64,000 nucleotides of DNA from Branchiostoma floridae (GCF_000003815.2 NC_049984.1:13452846-13516845), one strand, 5' to 3'. Positions 13,601 through 27,279 are shown, numbered from the stretch's first letter. The notes: generated by a model from the sequence alone, not told the origin. A program made the numbers and translations.

Positions 13601-16600
13601 AAGCCTGTTAAGGATGCCATGGGCACATTACCCTCTAATAGGTGTAAAGTTTCCATTAGGGAAAAGTCGTAGAAAAATGGAGAAAGTATGAAGTCAACAT
13701 GTTCCTCTGATCACGTCCGTTGTCTGAGGTATTAGTGCAGACATTGTCTCCTGCAGCATACGTGTATGCACGCATTCTTCTCTTTATCACTCTTGGCTCG
13801 TAAATAGAACTTTGTAGGCGAGGATCATATTACAAATAGGTTTCAGGAGAATTTTGACAACTGTCTGTGCAGACGGGCAATTTCCATCCTGCACGCACGG
13901 CCATATATGGGCACGGGCGGTGTGACCTCTTCAAACAGTGCCCATTTAAATTGCCATTGATTAATGGTTGTCAGTCACCCTTGATCTTGCGCAAACATCC
14001 CATGCAGGTTTTAAATCCAAAATTTATGAGCGCCTATGGCACGCCAACAAAATCCTATGGGCAACCATGACAGGCGCTCATCTATCAAGGGCAAGGGCAA
14101 ACACAAGAACTTGTTTCCCATAATTTTCTTCACAAATTATGGCCTGCAGCTGTTTTCATTTTCCCCACAGATACAGAAGCATGTTGTAATCCAAACTATC
14201 ATAATTTAGCACAATTACAAGGGCCCGTGCAGTTATTCTGGGAGAGATTCGAATGTGAACTTCACGCCCTGAATTCTTGCCAAAAAATTCGTTCTTCCCG
14301 AAGAATCCCAAAACTCCACAAAATTGGACTTCTGGTCTCAAAATTGGTCTTGCTTCTTGACGAGAGACATCTCCTTTTCCTTGGGATTTAACCTCCATCT
14401 ATTTAGCACATTTGTGTAATTCTGTCCATCGGAGGGGGTTACCCCGCACGATATTGTATGCATAAAGGATCTACATGTCAGCCATGATGAATAGTTGTCA
14501 TTCATTTGGAATCCTCCATGGCAGTTTTCTGCATCCGGAATATAAATCACGGGGGGCTCGGCATTTTCCAAGTCCATTATCAAACACTACATCAAAGGGC
14601 TTGCTTTGTAATTGAAATCTGTCAGTGTCAAGGGCTGCCAAGTCTTTTGAGCCAATTTCATTGGGAGGAATTTAACGAACACGGGTAAATGAGTGCAATT
14701 GGTTTCGCCTTTCAAACGCACAATTTACGTGAAAAGCCGCTGACAGCCGTGATGAAGAAAAATGAAAATTAACCCTTGTTGAAGGTGGTATTGAACCAGC
14801 ATCTTAGGGTGCGAGCTGCTTCGATCTGCACATTTAACTTGGGATTTCTTCTCCAATACTTGAAATTGTCCCAAGTGTGTAAGAGCCAAAAAAGCACATT
14901 TGTCAACGCTATAAATAGAGTAGAAAGAAGAACATCCTAGTCAAAAAGATCACAATGTTTTTTCCATCCTTGCATTTTCAGGTAACCAAGACATACACAT
15001 GTATTACATATGAAGGATGGCGGCAAAAATATTTCACAACCAAGACTAATTTCAAATGCATTCTGAAAATGTCAGCAGAAGATGACTGCCATTAATAATA
15101 TTTAGTGCCTTGGAAGACTGGACACACCTGTTATAGAAGAATGGCATAAATCACACTATCTGTGTGTACCCTTGCTAAAGTGTGCTGCCTTCCCTCCAGG
15201 GATCATTTAAATACAGACAGGTGGTAGCCACAAATGCCTTTCTTCTTTTATTGACATAAATCCATCCTAAACAAATTTGAGGCCTTTGTCTGGATGAGTA
15301 CACCGTACAACCGACGCACAATGGCGGCTGCTTCGGCACAAAAGAACAATAAAGCTGCTGCCTTTTTGGAAATCACTAAAGCCAGATTACAGATGTCTAT
15401 CATTCACTGAAAACCTGGCAGGTTCTGTTTACTGGTGTTCTGCCTGAGTGTGAGAGGAGAAAGGGGTTCCACAACCCACCAACCATAGAGACTGCAGATG
15501 TTTCCACTGGTCTCTCCACTTACAGGGTGGGATGAAAAATGATCAACAGCTGCCATACATATGAGCCCAGCGCCAGGGGAGGAGACTTCCCTGTTTACAA
15601 AAGGAAGAAAATGGGGTCAACAGGTCTCTGATGACAGTTCAAGGTAAAGATCTTCTTGGCCGCCAAATACACTTGTGACCTGCCCGTGATCAAGGTTCAA
15701 AATGTGCCCAAAACGTCTGCCCGAACCTTCCTTCATAACTGTCCAGCCGTCACTCAGAAAAGAGTCAGATAACGAAGACAATCTGCATATGTATCATGAA
15801 AAGATATCTGGGTTGAGTGCACCCCTTGTTCAGGAAGGTGTTTGCATGTGCCAGCAGTTGTCACTACCTGCCATTACCAGTGAGAAACTAGTACTTTCCA
15901 CAGACAAGGCCAGACCTTTGCTAAGATAAACATAATCCCGGCACTTTGATGTTGTCATGACTCAGCTGGTCCTCCATCTCCCTCTGCAGCTGAGCTCCAC
16001 TCCTGCAAAACATAATCTGATCTTCTCCCAAAAGTTCAGAAACGTAAATTTATCCCTGGGATCCACAGAAATATGTGCCTAAAACTAGCAGGCTATAAAA
16101 ACGAGCAAGAAGAATCACCTCCAGAGCAGATGGGACCTTAATGACTCGGGATGCCAAGGAGATAAATCACTTAAACACTGCCAAGAAGAAAAAAAGGATA
16201 ATATCAAAAGGCAGACTTAAAATCTTGCTTTCCGATAGGTTCACCAAATACCTACTATCAACGGAAAACAATTTCTGTATGAATAATCTTTCCATCACCT
16301 GTTATGTGCTCCACGGCCTCCGTCTTCATCACTGAGGACTTCAACATCACCATAGCTTATTGTCATGCCAACTCCCATTACAAAACAAGTGCACATCAAT
16401 CATGCTTATCGTAATTTCCATAAATATTACCCAAAGCTTTGAAATTATGAGGTGTCAAGACATACCCCAAGGTGGGAATACAAGCATCATTATTTGCTTC
16501 CCAGCACCTGGTGGGAGAGCCTATTAAAAATCCTCTCCCTGGGGACACTCACCTTGGTGAATAATAATGCAAATGAAGTGTGCAAGATCTACTACAATTG

Positions 16601-17670
16601 CAAAGATAACAGTCCCTCTGTGGAATAACAATAGAAGAGGAGAAATGGGGAAGAGTGATGGAAAAGTACGCCACTAGAAAGCCACCCTCCTGGCTTGCTA
16701 TCCATGAACAGAGGACCTCTATTTCAGAGGTGGCAAAAACCACCTGTTGTTCACCAGTCATGCATTTTATGCCAATAATATCATGAACACTCTCACTCCA
16801 CCCTCCAAATGTATCAAAAAGGACACCAAGCCAGGAGATTCTGTTCAAACAAAAGTTTGGATGAGAAAACTTTTTTTGGTGGTCAAATCCCTAGCAACCA
16901 TCACCTACACAAGCCACCTAAGGTCAAAGGGTAAAGGTCGGCAGATTCTGTGATAAACACTCCAGCCAAGCTTGTTTACAAAACACCACCTCTCGTAAAA
17001 CTACTTCAAAGACCCCGACCCGACATAAAACCCTATGTTTATGCACATGAACAAACCCAGAATCGGGAGGAAATGTCGCCAGGCGGTTGGCAGAATGAAT
17101 GACAAGTTGAGGGGAGGTGTGGGGCTCCGCTCACCCTCCATGTGAGCGCACACGTGCGCGCGCCAACCAACCCTTCCTCCACAACACTTGCCCGAAGTGT
17201 GCGGTACCAGGTCTGACGGCCAAGTTTGCAGCGGCGCGCGGCAGGCTGCAGCCGAGATAGGGCTGTGATTGCACCGCCCTGGCTGCCATCACTCACTGCC
17301 TCGCAGCCTGTCAAGCTGTCACCCTCAATCCACCCCCATCATTCATTACCCCAACACTGATTGATAGATGGCGATTGTCTGGCTGCCGCGCACAAAGCAG
17401 TCCTCCATCTTGAATTTTCTCCCGATTCCCCACTTTTTCACGCAATTTTCGGACATTTCGGACAAACTAGAGACACAAAAGTGATCCCCCAAGCATCCCA
17501 AATCAGCCGCCGATGTTTTTGACAGCTGTCCGACACGATTATTTACAATCCGACTGCAACCAACCCAGCCCATTGTTCTGGGTGCGGGCTGCGCCCGAGA
17601 ACCCCGAAACTTTGACAAAATCTTACGTACATCTCACTTTCTTCGGACTGTGCTGCTTCCTGCGAGGCAT
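7626..17670 (-). CDS. tshz: Teashirt zinc-finger homeobox protein (two exons)
   Basis: Probable nuclear transcriptional repressor of the teashirt family. The main exon is 7626-10264, with acceptor TTGCAG just upstream. Counting from the open frame that begins at 10295, three teashirt-type fingers (CxxC, then HMxxTxH) lie near residues 165-188, 225-248 and 378-401. An atypical homeodomain with an expanded loop lies at about 700-772 (WNPVHQMILQAY ... INHWVANVRYRLRHAG). Two C-terminal C2H2 fingers lie at about 789-810 and 849-871, the last ending HLSKTHEKSP, typical of vertebrate TSHZ. The N terminus is rich in Asp/Glu. PQDLT near residue 267 resembles the CtBP motif PxDLS. Exon 1 is 17631-17670 and starts MPRRKQHSPKK, as vertebrate TSHZ starts MPRRKQ. 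Exon 2 needs a phase-1 partner: the donor GAT|GTACGT at 17630 fits, whereas the stronger-looking AAA|GTGAGA at 17638 does not. Spliced length is about 890 aa. Confidence 0.93.
11842..11931. mobile_element. Small foldback (MITE-like) element
   Basis: The left arm 11842-11866 and right arm 11907-11931 are inverted copies of 25 bp with about three mismatches (arm begins agcttggtatccagcc). The outer 12 bp closely resemble the arms of a foldback element at 47549-47652, so both probably belong to one non-autonomous family. It lies inside the tshz intron. Confidence 0.6.
13901..13910. promoter_or_regulatory. Perfect CArG box (SRF/MADS site match)
   Basis: CCATATATGG is an exact, self-complementary match to CC(A/T)6GG. 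It sits in the tshz intron beside a block of unique sequence (about 13.87-14.10 kb) with homeodomain-like TAAT and Cdx-like TTTATG cores. Binding is not shown by sequence alone. Confidence 0.35.
17631..17670 (-). other. tshz: tshz coding exon 1 (RRKQxxP N terminus)
   Basis: The minus strand reads ATG CCT CGC AGG AAG CAG CAC AGT CCG AAG AAA, giving MPRRKQHSPKK. Vertebrate TSHZ proteins begin MPRRKQ in a tiny first exon followed by one large exon, so gene structure and sequence agree. RRKQxxP is the motif by which FOG1, SALL and BCL11 proteins contact the NuRD subunit RBBP4. The same binding here is an inference. The exon lies in a GC- and CpG-rich stretch (about 17.1-17.8 kb) that is probably the promoter region. 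Confidence 0.82.
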
Positions 17671-18569
17671 GGTGATCGCTGGCCGTCAGCTGGGCGCGAA
17701 AGTTCCGGGTTCGAGGCCCGTGCGAAGTGCCTGGAAGCGGTTGACACAGCGCTCACGCACACCACTGCCTCCCTTACCGCCGTCTGTATGGGTCCGCCCT
17801 GCGCACGCGTATTTTGAGGGCGATGTAACACTTGCAACCTACACAAAAATATAAAAATACATATTTCACGATACAATATTCAGAACCCAAAGAATTGATA
17901 CATAACATCGGAGCTACGCATTATTTTGTGTATGGCTAAGTGACATATTACCAAATATTCTAATGTATTTGGTTTTGAGTAAGATTTGAATGTTGTTAGT
18001 ATTTGTTCCGTCGCCCGTATTAAACTCCAGGAGTAAGGGCCAAAGGTGAAGAGGCGGGAACACTTTGTATACACGTGTTGCAAGCCTGTTTGTTTTGGTC
18101 GTACTGCCATGTTTACTTTTTCGTGCGGACTTGAAAGTGTTTTTATTTCGTCCAAAGGCTTCCTTCTTCATTTTATATATCCAGTTGTGTTTTCCAGATC
18201 GACCTGTATTTTTTGTTGGGAGAGGGGAAATGTAGGCGTCTTCAAATCATAAGTCACAAGGCTATGAAAACAGTAGCAAGCCGTGCCATATTGTACAAAA
18301 TTCAAACAGCCTGTGTCATTCTTTTCAAACATGTATGTCTCCTCTATCTTGGCGTCGTTTTAAAGGTTTCCACCATTGTTGCGGAAAGCAAAAAACAGCA
18401 ATTTTTTCCCGCGGGAAACTCGTCACCCACCTGTCTTTATTTACCCTTTACTCCGTATAGACTGCATTTGTATGTGTCAAAAGATACATTCTTTGATTTG
18501 TTTTTCATGTCTTTTTCCATCGTTGCTTTCGTTATTTTTTCTTACTTATTTTTCATTATTTTTCTATCA

Positions 18570-18669
18570 NNNNNNNNNNNNNNNNNNNNNNNNNNNNNNN
18601 NNNNNNNNNNNNNNNNNNNNNNNNNNNNNNNNNNNNNNNNNNNNNNNNNNNNNNNNNNNNNNNNNNNNN
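18570..18669. other. Assembly gap (100 N)
   Basis: Exactly 100 undetermined bases, the conventional size for a gap of unknown length. Sequence and distance across it are not reliable, and open frames running through it should be ignored. Confidence 0.99.
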
Positions 18670-21600
18670 TAAAAAAACAATATATTTATTTAATAATTAC
18701 ACAAATAACTAAGGGAAAACTTGACGAATATATGGTCACATATTTCGAGTCTAGCCGACAGGAATAAAGTGCTCTCTGATGGTCAAAAAGTTGCATCCAT
18801 ACAACTCAACGATATTTGTGACTTCAACGTTCTTTCAAATTTGAAATCCTGGTGGTTATTTTCTAACCGTTCCTTTCACTATCCTGCTGAAGGTTGGGCC
18901 ATGTAAACACGCGCATGTCGTCCAGCATTGCGAGTGTTTTTGTACGTTTTATGGAGCTGCGCGCTTTTCATGGTGCCCCACTAATTGGCACACAATTGTA
19001 AGAAGCACCTTCAGAAAAAAAAAAAACGAGCAAAACATCTTCAGTAAAACGATTTCGCCCGCTCGAGTTCTCACAAGCGGTTCCAGGCTATTCCATCTGA
19101 TTCAAACTTTCGGACATCAAGTTTTTCTTACTGTTCTGAATCAAAAACCTACTACAACATATAACACGGTATGTAGAATCGTAGACAGACTTGTAGAATG
19201 GAGCCGCCGAAACTTTTTTAACGTATGATGGAAAATGGCTGACCACGGGCGATGTCACAAGTTGTAGCTGATTCACTGAGTTATTGTTACTTTCTCATGT
19301 TTTGCAATTGATCTTTATCACTCAGACGTACGATTCGTTAAGTAGGTACACTAGAAAAAAAGACCCAGTTTACCTGCCAAGTTAGCTGCGGGGAGAAGTG
19401 CAGCATACATGTATATCTGTAAAACTGCCACCGTGAAGTGCGCCTTGAATGTGTCCAGAAAGTTCAAGTTCTCATCTAGAAGTGTGAACACCTAGAACTT
19501 TGTGCCATGCTCTAGAAGTAGAAAGACCAACATAGGGCCAACATCCGTGTGTGAACCATGCCTGATGCGTAGCTGTTTTCAAAACTTGACCTTACTTTTG
19601 AACTCACAATGACGGACGGTTGGAACGGGCTGGGCTATGACTTTTACTATTCTGTTAAAACATCTATCATTGCTGTCGTCATTATTATCTATCTATCTTA
19701 ACTGTTGTCTATGACTTTATGTACCTGTCATTCATTCATTTGTAACCCATGGCTCCCTGCGAGACACATGGCCACATCAATAATTTGGGCTACCGTGAAT
19801 ATCATATAAAATATGACAGAAAATTTAAAAAGTGAAAAAAAAAATACCGATGGGACCACAGCTTCAACATTAGTACCAATCGTGTGTTCAGCTCAGCTGT
19901 TTCAGGTAAGAAGTTCTATAGCGGTAACGTATTGTCTCAAGAAGTTTATGATACGCATCAAAATGTTAGCAGAACATAAAAATGATATCTTCAAAACTGA
20001 CAAGAGGGATAGATAACACCCAGTAGAATACTTGGTCAAACACACCATTGCATTTTGCAAGGAACAAATAAGGAAACAAGAAGATATAATGTAGTCTACA
20101 GAGATGAAGAGATTTTACGACTAGAAAATTGAACCGGTGGAAGACAATCAATTATGGGATAAACGTGTAATCTGGCAGGTTGGCGGAGCGGTGACAGAGA
20201 GGCCTAGATAAACAGGCCGTTTGCAGAGTTCCACTGATAAGGCCGGGTAACGCTCACTTATCATCCCTAGATGTTCACGCCTAATTTTTCAACTTAGGTA
20301 GGTTATTTTCTTGCTTGCAGGGGCGCGCTGGTTTCAACGTTCTCCTTCCGCGAGCGGAATTTCAAGAGTTTAACGGTAAAGACACCGGTCGCCAGGGATA
20401 TCCCTGTAGCTCAACTGGTAGCAGCCTCACAGGTCAGCTCGAGGAGTTTTCGGAGGTGTCTTGAGCACGTTAAGGGAAGGATTAGGAATATACCATGGTA
20501 CGGAAATAGCAAGGAAACTTGGTGCCCTGCTATGTGCTACTAGATACTGTAAGGGTCTGAATGAATGAACAATGTCGCTTCCCATCACCACGCCTTGTCC
20601 GGGCGGGGCTCGTGTATGAGATAACGCAGCATCGTCTGGCAAATATCAGCCTCCTTAATAGACGGAGGTTTGCATTGATCGTGGACGTGACCCGAGAAGG
20701 GTGTTAGCGCCCAGGTCTTTGTGAGGTATCCGGGGTAATTAATCGATCTCCTGGAGTGATGGACGATGGGTACGAAGAGGTTGAAAAGACTGTATAGACA
20801 CTTAAGCCGAGGAGAATTCCGATTGCCTTAAGATGAAAGCAGGTGGTTTTGTGAGACGATATTGGTTTTCACTAATACCTGTACCTGTGAAACTTTGATG
20901 TAGAATAGCACTTTTTGCTCGTGTTGAGTATGTAGTTCACTGGCTTTGGTTTAGAGCTAACGGCGCCAGTATGTGTCATGTTTGCGGCAGCAGACGTTTC
21001 CGGCCTGCACAGAGAAACTTGACGCGACGGTGTTAGGAACAGTAGTTGTATAGTGATGCACTATACACGTATAAAAGCACAGCATCAAGATAAAAACTGA
21101 AAAGATTCGCACAAAAAAACAAGGAATCTAGTCATCCTTTTTACACTATGATGTCCTTCACATTTTCATCAAGCCAGTACACACCAGTTACACGAAAGTA
21201 TAACGCAGTATGAAATCACCAGCCCGAGGCTGAACATTGCTGTGGCAAGCTTTAACTGTGTTCCCATAGAGACCTAAATTAGCCACCTAAAGCTGCGATT
21301 CAAATAACTTTGGACACAAAAGTAGTCAAACAAACAAACCGAAAACAATATCTCAGTAAAAATGCCAGAGTTTGGTTAAGGAAGTGGGAAACTTCGGAAG
21401 ATGGGTTCATCAAAAGTACACAGGCTGGCACCGAGTCCAGAACTTCTGGCTTCGAGCGGTCTAGATCTGCTACTGAGCTGTCGTGCCAGGAAAGATAGAG
21501 CCATGATTGGTATCTGTCCAGAAAAAGCATTCAGGCAGCAGAGAGATAGAGTTATCACATCAATACAACATCAGTTCTCCCATTACAGTGAATTTAGACG

Positions 21601-23254
21601 ACATATTCGCCCAAGAAAACAGACACGACTGCATTGACAATGTTGGTGGCTCGAAGGCTGAACAAACTTCTTAGCTGTTGTATCCTATTCACCAATGTAT
21701 CATTAATCATGCCGATTTCTGTAGTTCCAAGAAACGACGGGTGAATTAGTCCCATGTTGTATTCATCCAACAGCCAGTGATGGAGCCAACCACCTGCAAG
21801 TTCCCAATTTCTTCAATGGACGACCGTCACACAGCCTACAAGGCGGGTTGTGACCAGAGATTAATCACTACAGAACTGTGCTCTTCGGTCTATCCTTAAC
21901 ATGTGGTGGTCAGACAGAAGACACAGCAAGAGAGACGAGACAGGTATTAAAAAGGCGTCTTCTGAAATACACGTTTATCCTTTTACTGAGATGGTTTGTA
22001 ATAGAATCGCTTCCTCTGTGAGCAGAAAGACAGATGTTTTTTTCATGGGTCCGTGGGTACAATGGCAGCTCACAGATACATCCCATACTCTTGACCTTGA
22101 TGTGTAACTTCTGAATGTTACTTTTTTCCTTGTAAGAATGATACAACACGACAACTACTGCCGTACTGGTTTGCAAACTTTTTTTCGAGGATTTGCTGAC
22201 ACTCCTTAATGGCACCGGTTAACAGTTTCCAAACTACTGTTTTGAATCCAGCCATTGCGTTTTACAGACTGTCGGGAAAATGCCTGAAAGCTTCCATGAA
22301 GTAACATAAGAGCACCACATAAGAAGAATCAAGAACAAATGTCTTACTTTTTCGACTTTTTATCTTTTTATATATAGGTTGAATACGTTTCCGATGGTCA
22401 ACCGCATCGAAGAGGCTTTCAAACAGCTTGTTGAAGTTTATTTCCCGCCTTTTCTGGCTAAGATGGTTTGTGGGAGCTGACCGGGACACATGCCTGAGCG
22501 ATATGGTACGACTTTCAACAGAACAGTTATAATTCACGTCCCAGCACAACGACACCTTATTCCATCTACGTGACATAATTTATAAAGAAAGTCGCGCACT
22601 ATGCCACATGCCCATATACAAGTATGAGATTTAGTGTTTTAAAATGTCACGTTTGAAAAGTGTTGGATCTGTAATCCTAGTTAAAGATTCATGCATATTG
22701 ATAAAATTTGTTCTTTATCGACATCTTATACTACATACATGTGTGACATAAAGAACTGAAAGTCACTCACATACTATGCCACATCTGTGCTCTCATAGTA
22801 CAGATAGTGTTTTAAAGTATAGTGAACACTGCCCAAGACGACCACTAATGGCACTGATGAAATCAGATCTATGTGACAGGTGGTCAAAGTAGACATTAGT
22901 AGACATTATTCTTAATGCTTGAGTCAGTGGGAAAATTTTCAAGGGACCATCAAAAAGTGGCCACAGTGGTCAAGAGGCCCCATGTGGAGGTGGTCACTTG
23001 TACAGGTTTGACTGCCACCCATTAGAAGAGTGTCGACTCTGAAATCTAAATTAAAGACCCTTGAATGTTGATGGACTTTCTTGTATGGATCTTATGGATC
23101 TCAATTGAGCAAGTTGCCTCAGAAAAATCGATGAGCGCTGATTGGCTGCTAGTGCTGCCTTGACCCCGCGCATGACCTCCGGCAAGGTGTTAGATGACGT
23201 AGTTAACGACCGCGGTCGATGTGTGACTACAAATCACAATACAGCTACAGATTT

Positions 23255-23575
23255 AGGTAGCAAGGTTGTCCTTTGGTTGGAACGTTGTTGACTAAGGATA
23301 TAAAGATTCTGGATTTGAATCCCAAGCAAGCCCCAATGTAGCACCCTTGGAAAAGCTTAAGGCACATGACTAAACACATATTACCTCACTTGACTCGGGT
23401 AAAAATTAGTTTTAATTAGGGACGTCCTCTTCGATGGAACGTAACGCCGGATGTCCCATGTTTGAGGAGAGCAACATCACAATCACGTTAAAGAACCCAT
23501 CACACTTATCGAAAAGAGAAGCTGTCCGGTGTGGGTGGATCTGGTCACCGGTATAACGTCTTTCAAATCTGATAG
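23255..23575 (+). mobile_element. tRNA-derived SINE, copy 1
   Basis: Begins with a tRNA-like head carrying a B-box-like GGATTTGAATCCC at about 23311. The body then has the ordered blocks 'cttggaaaagcttaaggcac', 'cctcacttgact', 'gatgtcc', 'gaggagagc', 'gttaaag' and 'cacacttatcg'. The same blocks in the same order and strand recur at about 62405-62700, which identifies a dispersed family. Confidence 0.6.
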
Positions 23576-26500
23576 TCATCTGTTATGTCAATTCTTTCAA
23601 GGGAGATTAGCAATCACTAGATTTAGGAAAATAAATCTTACCGAAAATCACCGAGGGTGAAAATGACAGTGCATGTACGACTGACTATCTTCAGAAAGCA
23701 AAACTGAAATAGTTATTGTAACAGAACGACCCTAGAAGGAAAGTTTCGGAGAAAAAACTGCCTGAATGCGATCTCAAACATACTTCATACAGCTCGGAAT
23801 ACCCATAAATGTAAGGAAGAGGCGAAAAGTGTTAAAAGATTCAAGCCGAAATCCTCTTGGCGTCGTATGAGCGATGTGTCCAATCAGGGTTGGGTGAGGT
23901 TACCATTCCTCACACGGCCGGAGAATGCCATTAACTACTCCAAACAAAGCTTTTCAGTGCAGAAGATCCGTGAAGCTTTAACCTGTTTAGCACTGCCCAC
24001 TGGGCGGTTTACATCACCTAAAATCACAACATTTTGAAATTAAATGTTCAAGGCGACACATTCTGAGGAATTCATCTGTTTTTGAACTTAAGGAAACACT
24101 GGAATTTTAGACTAACTCGCTCAGTCTTCTTCAGCTGTCTGCATCACTTTGGACACGTGGCTTTCTGCACGTGTAATGTCAGCAATGGGTCAAATGTCGT
24201 CGGATGTTGATATCGCCCCCCGTCCCGGTTGAAGGAAGGTTGGTACGCCCCAAAGTAGATGGCCTTCTGTATCATAAAGTAGTCTTGTTCGGTATCCAGA
24301 ATACAGAGACCCTACATTGAAACTGAATCGAAAATTACGGTGGGAAACAGTTTAATTCTTTATAGTGTAATTTACCGACTCAGATGAACATTCATGCATG
24401 CTAACAAAGAGACCTATTGCGCGATATGATCTATCCACCACCCTTTGGTTTCCATCACGCCTTCGTCTTGTATGGTCACTTAATCTTAGTTACAGTCATT
24501 GCTCCACTTGCATACGGGCAGAATACTATATCACAACCTTAAGCCAATATCACAGCAGTGTCCATAACTCTTGTCTATCTTCCCGACTTTCCCACATTAA
24601 GGATGCATTTTCAGCGTGCGCCACTTGATGGTATCTAAACCTATGTTTACTAACGACAAAAGGTAGACGCCAGATGTAGCGCGGGTTGGTTGATTTTCCC
24701 ACAAAGGATCAGTAAGTGCGATGGATACTATACTGTGGTGTGAGATATAAAGAGAGGGTCCAGCTAGGCCGCTATACAATGGCGAAAGTACCGCGGTTTA
24801 GAGATATTTAGGAACGAGCTAAGACTGAGTTAAATACATTTTTACAAGATACATTGTTTACTAGACTGTACCTTACATAAAAATGAGCGCCAATAAAAAA
24901 AAATCAACGGTACGTGTGTACATATCAATGTTGTTGCGACTACGTACATTGTTCAACATACATAGGATGGCAAAGTTATTATGATTTCTCACATATCCAA
25001 TCGAAAAAAATGTTAATTAATTGATATTAGCCGTGTGGCCAGGCCCCAAACGATCTTAGAGGTAATTACTTATAGGTTTCATTTCTAAACTAAATAGGTA
25101 TCTTCAGTTGCTTTACTTTCCACGCAACAATCTACTGGCAATCAGCCTCCGGGTAAGAATTTCTAATTAAATCTTTTTATTAATAAACATATAAAGGTAC
25201 CGAACATGGAGATGAAGAACTTTAGCAGTCGCTAATATTAGCTTCAACACTAAAAATAAAGAAATTAAAAATGACAATCACGACTATACTATAGCGAGTT
25301 TGGGTTGGGTCAATAAAGTTGTAAATATTTCCTCAGGTTGACTTGGGCTGCATATGAGATTGGTTGATGGACACGGGTCGGATAGCAGTTCCGTGCCAAA
25401 ACTTTTTTTATCGAAACATCCTAGATCAATATAACAAATGGCCAGGTCTGGTACACAAGGTCCGCTCATGGCTACTTCTGACAGCATAATCCCCGACTTA
25501 AGCTTGTGAATAATAATGGGACTATTATCTCCAATGCCACGTACAAAGCACATGTTTCCTCGGACATCGTTTAGGCCCATAATGTGAAAAGATCTGCCAA
25601 TATCCGATAGACGTTACATACGCCAAATGCCTACTGTAGTAAGCGGGCACATCTCGTATAAAGGTAATAAAACTGAATTGCTAGGGTCCAGTCACATACG
25701 TCGCACGATCGTCGTACGATGGCAAACTGATACATTCTTGGGATAGTGATGCATGTGTCCTGCAAAATCCAGCTACATGTACATTGTTTATATATGTACA
25801 AACAGGTCGTCTTATATCCTTGTCGGCAGTTGGTTCCGACTGCTTGAAATCTACAGCATTAAAATCGCACGACGGCCTTCGACCGTGATCGCATACCGTT
25901 GGGTATACTGACTGCGTGTAGCCGCCTCAACTTTGGAGAGGTTACCGTCTTCTCCAGGTACCGTCTGTTCCCATACCGGGCTAGCGGTGCACGGTGCCGA
26001 CTGGAGCGGAGGGAGAAGGTACCTGGCTTCAAATACAGACCCGGAGGTACATGATAAGTGTGCGTTATCACTCCGTCACACTCGTGCCACGAAAGTAAGT
26101 TTATGCCTGCCTCACAGATTTTAACGTCATAAACGTTACGATGAATGGATGAATGAATGAAGAACTTAATTGTACTTTTTTTGTCCCACTGAGCTACGTT
26201 CAGGTCATAACAAAGACGTGTTTACAAATATACACATGTTGGTAAGAGTAAAGTAGTCTAGCATATAGATCAAATAGGCTAGGAAATATGTTTTAACAAA
26301 CAAATAGTCCAGCATTTAGATTGGCTTCTTTTTGCTTCTTGGTAGTGGTGAAAATGTAGTCGGTTTATCAAAACGCATGAGGAATGTAATTTTTTAATCA
26401 ATATTCACATAACGTTATCTAAACAGCTAAATAGGATATTTCTATATAATTGATATCCATAGATCGATATAAGATGACGTGCACTTCATCTTCTACTGTA

Positions 26501-27279
26501 GCTGAGGTACAAAATTGACAGATTCCTTGCTTTAGTAAGGTTATGATTCAATTCGCAGTTTGTGGTAACTGATTCTTAATTGACATCATGCCAAGCTACA
26601 AGCCCATTAGAGAACAGAGGCCCCAGTTGTTTTGCGGGTATTCTGTGGGTGTTTACAAGTACAATGTACCTGTTGTCTGCAGACTCTTGACTTTAGAAAC
26701 ACGGCACGTTATATTAACATGTGTAGCGGTAATAATCGACGTGAATGCTTTGAAAAATAAACGATGTTTAAAGCGGGTATCTCATTGGGCCGCGCCTGTT
26801 TGCGAAAGACATTCGCTAACAGGCGCCAACAAGTCGCTAACCAGCGTCAATTTGTCGCATAAAATGGCAATTCTAATGGCGCAAATATGTAGCTGATAAT
26901 GGTCGTTGTAACCTGGGATCACAAGATGTTGTTCACAAGATTATTAAAGGAATATCCTGTCAATAGAAAATCTAATGACAGGAACATCCTCTCAATAGAC
27001 CCGACTGGAGCGCAAGCGAGTAATACACAAATGACAACAACCACCGTTCGGACTGAACGTCGGACAGTCATGTTATACAACTCGATCATCAATATAGATA
27101 GGATCATCAAATGACCCAGTCTTAATTTTAGTTACATCGTCCGTATGGATTTCATTCTGTAGCCTAATTGTTTGGGCGATATCAATAAAAAGTTGATCTG
27201 CTCTGCAGGGTAATTTATCATAGGTAATGCACACATTGTATTGCCATACAATTTGTTAATATTCAGGGTGTCTCTTTTC

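Larger units (their letters stand above)
10265..17630 (-). other. Large tshz intron, candidate regulatory DNA
   Basis: A 7.4 kb intron without a supportable exon. The part at about 13.3-17.0 kb is high-complexity unique sequence with clustered motif matches: a perfect CArG box, TAAT cores, and three TGTTTAC forkhead-type cores at about 15.43, 15.59 and 16.97 kb. A foldback element lies at 11842-11931. Short motifs occur by chance, so regulatory function is only an inference. Confidence 0.4.

Noticed and set aside
18213-18767. Frame spanning the N gap
   Set aside because: Its middle third is undetermined bases, and the flanks are low-complexity T-rich DNA without protein similarity.
20400-20430. 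tRNA-like A box (TAGCTCAACTGGTAG)
   Set aside because: No B box at the right distance and no cloverleaf pairing, so not a tRNA gene; too little to define a SINE.
21048-21066. Perfect palindrome GTATAGTGATGCACTATAC
   Set aside because: Eight-base arms with a three-base loop in AT-rich intergenic DNA. No nearby gene or repeat family gives it meaning.
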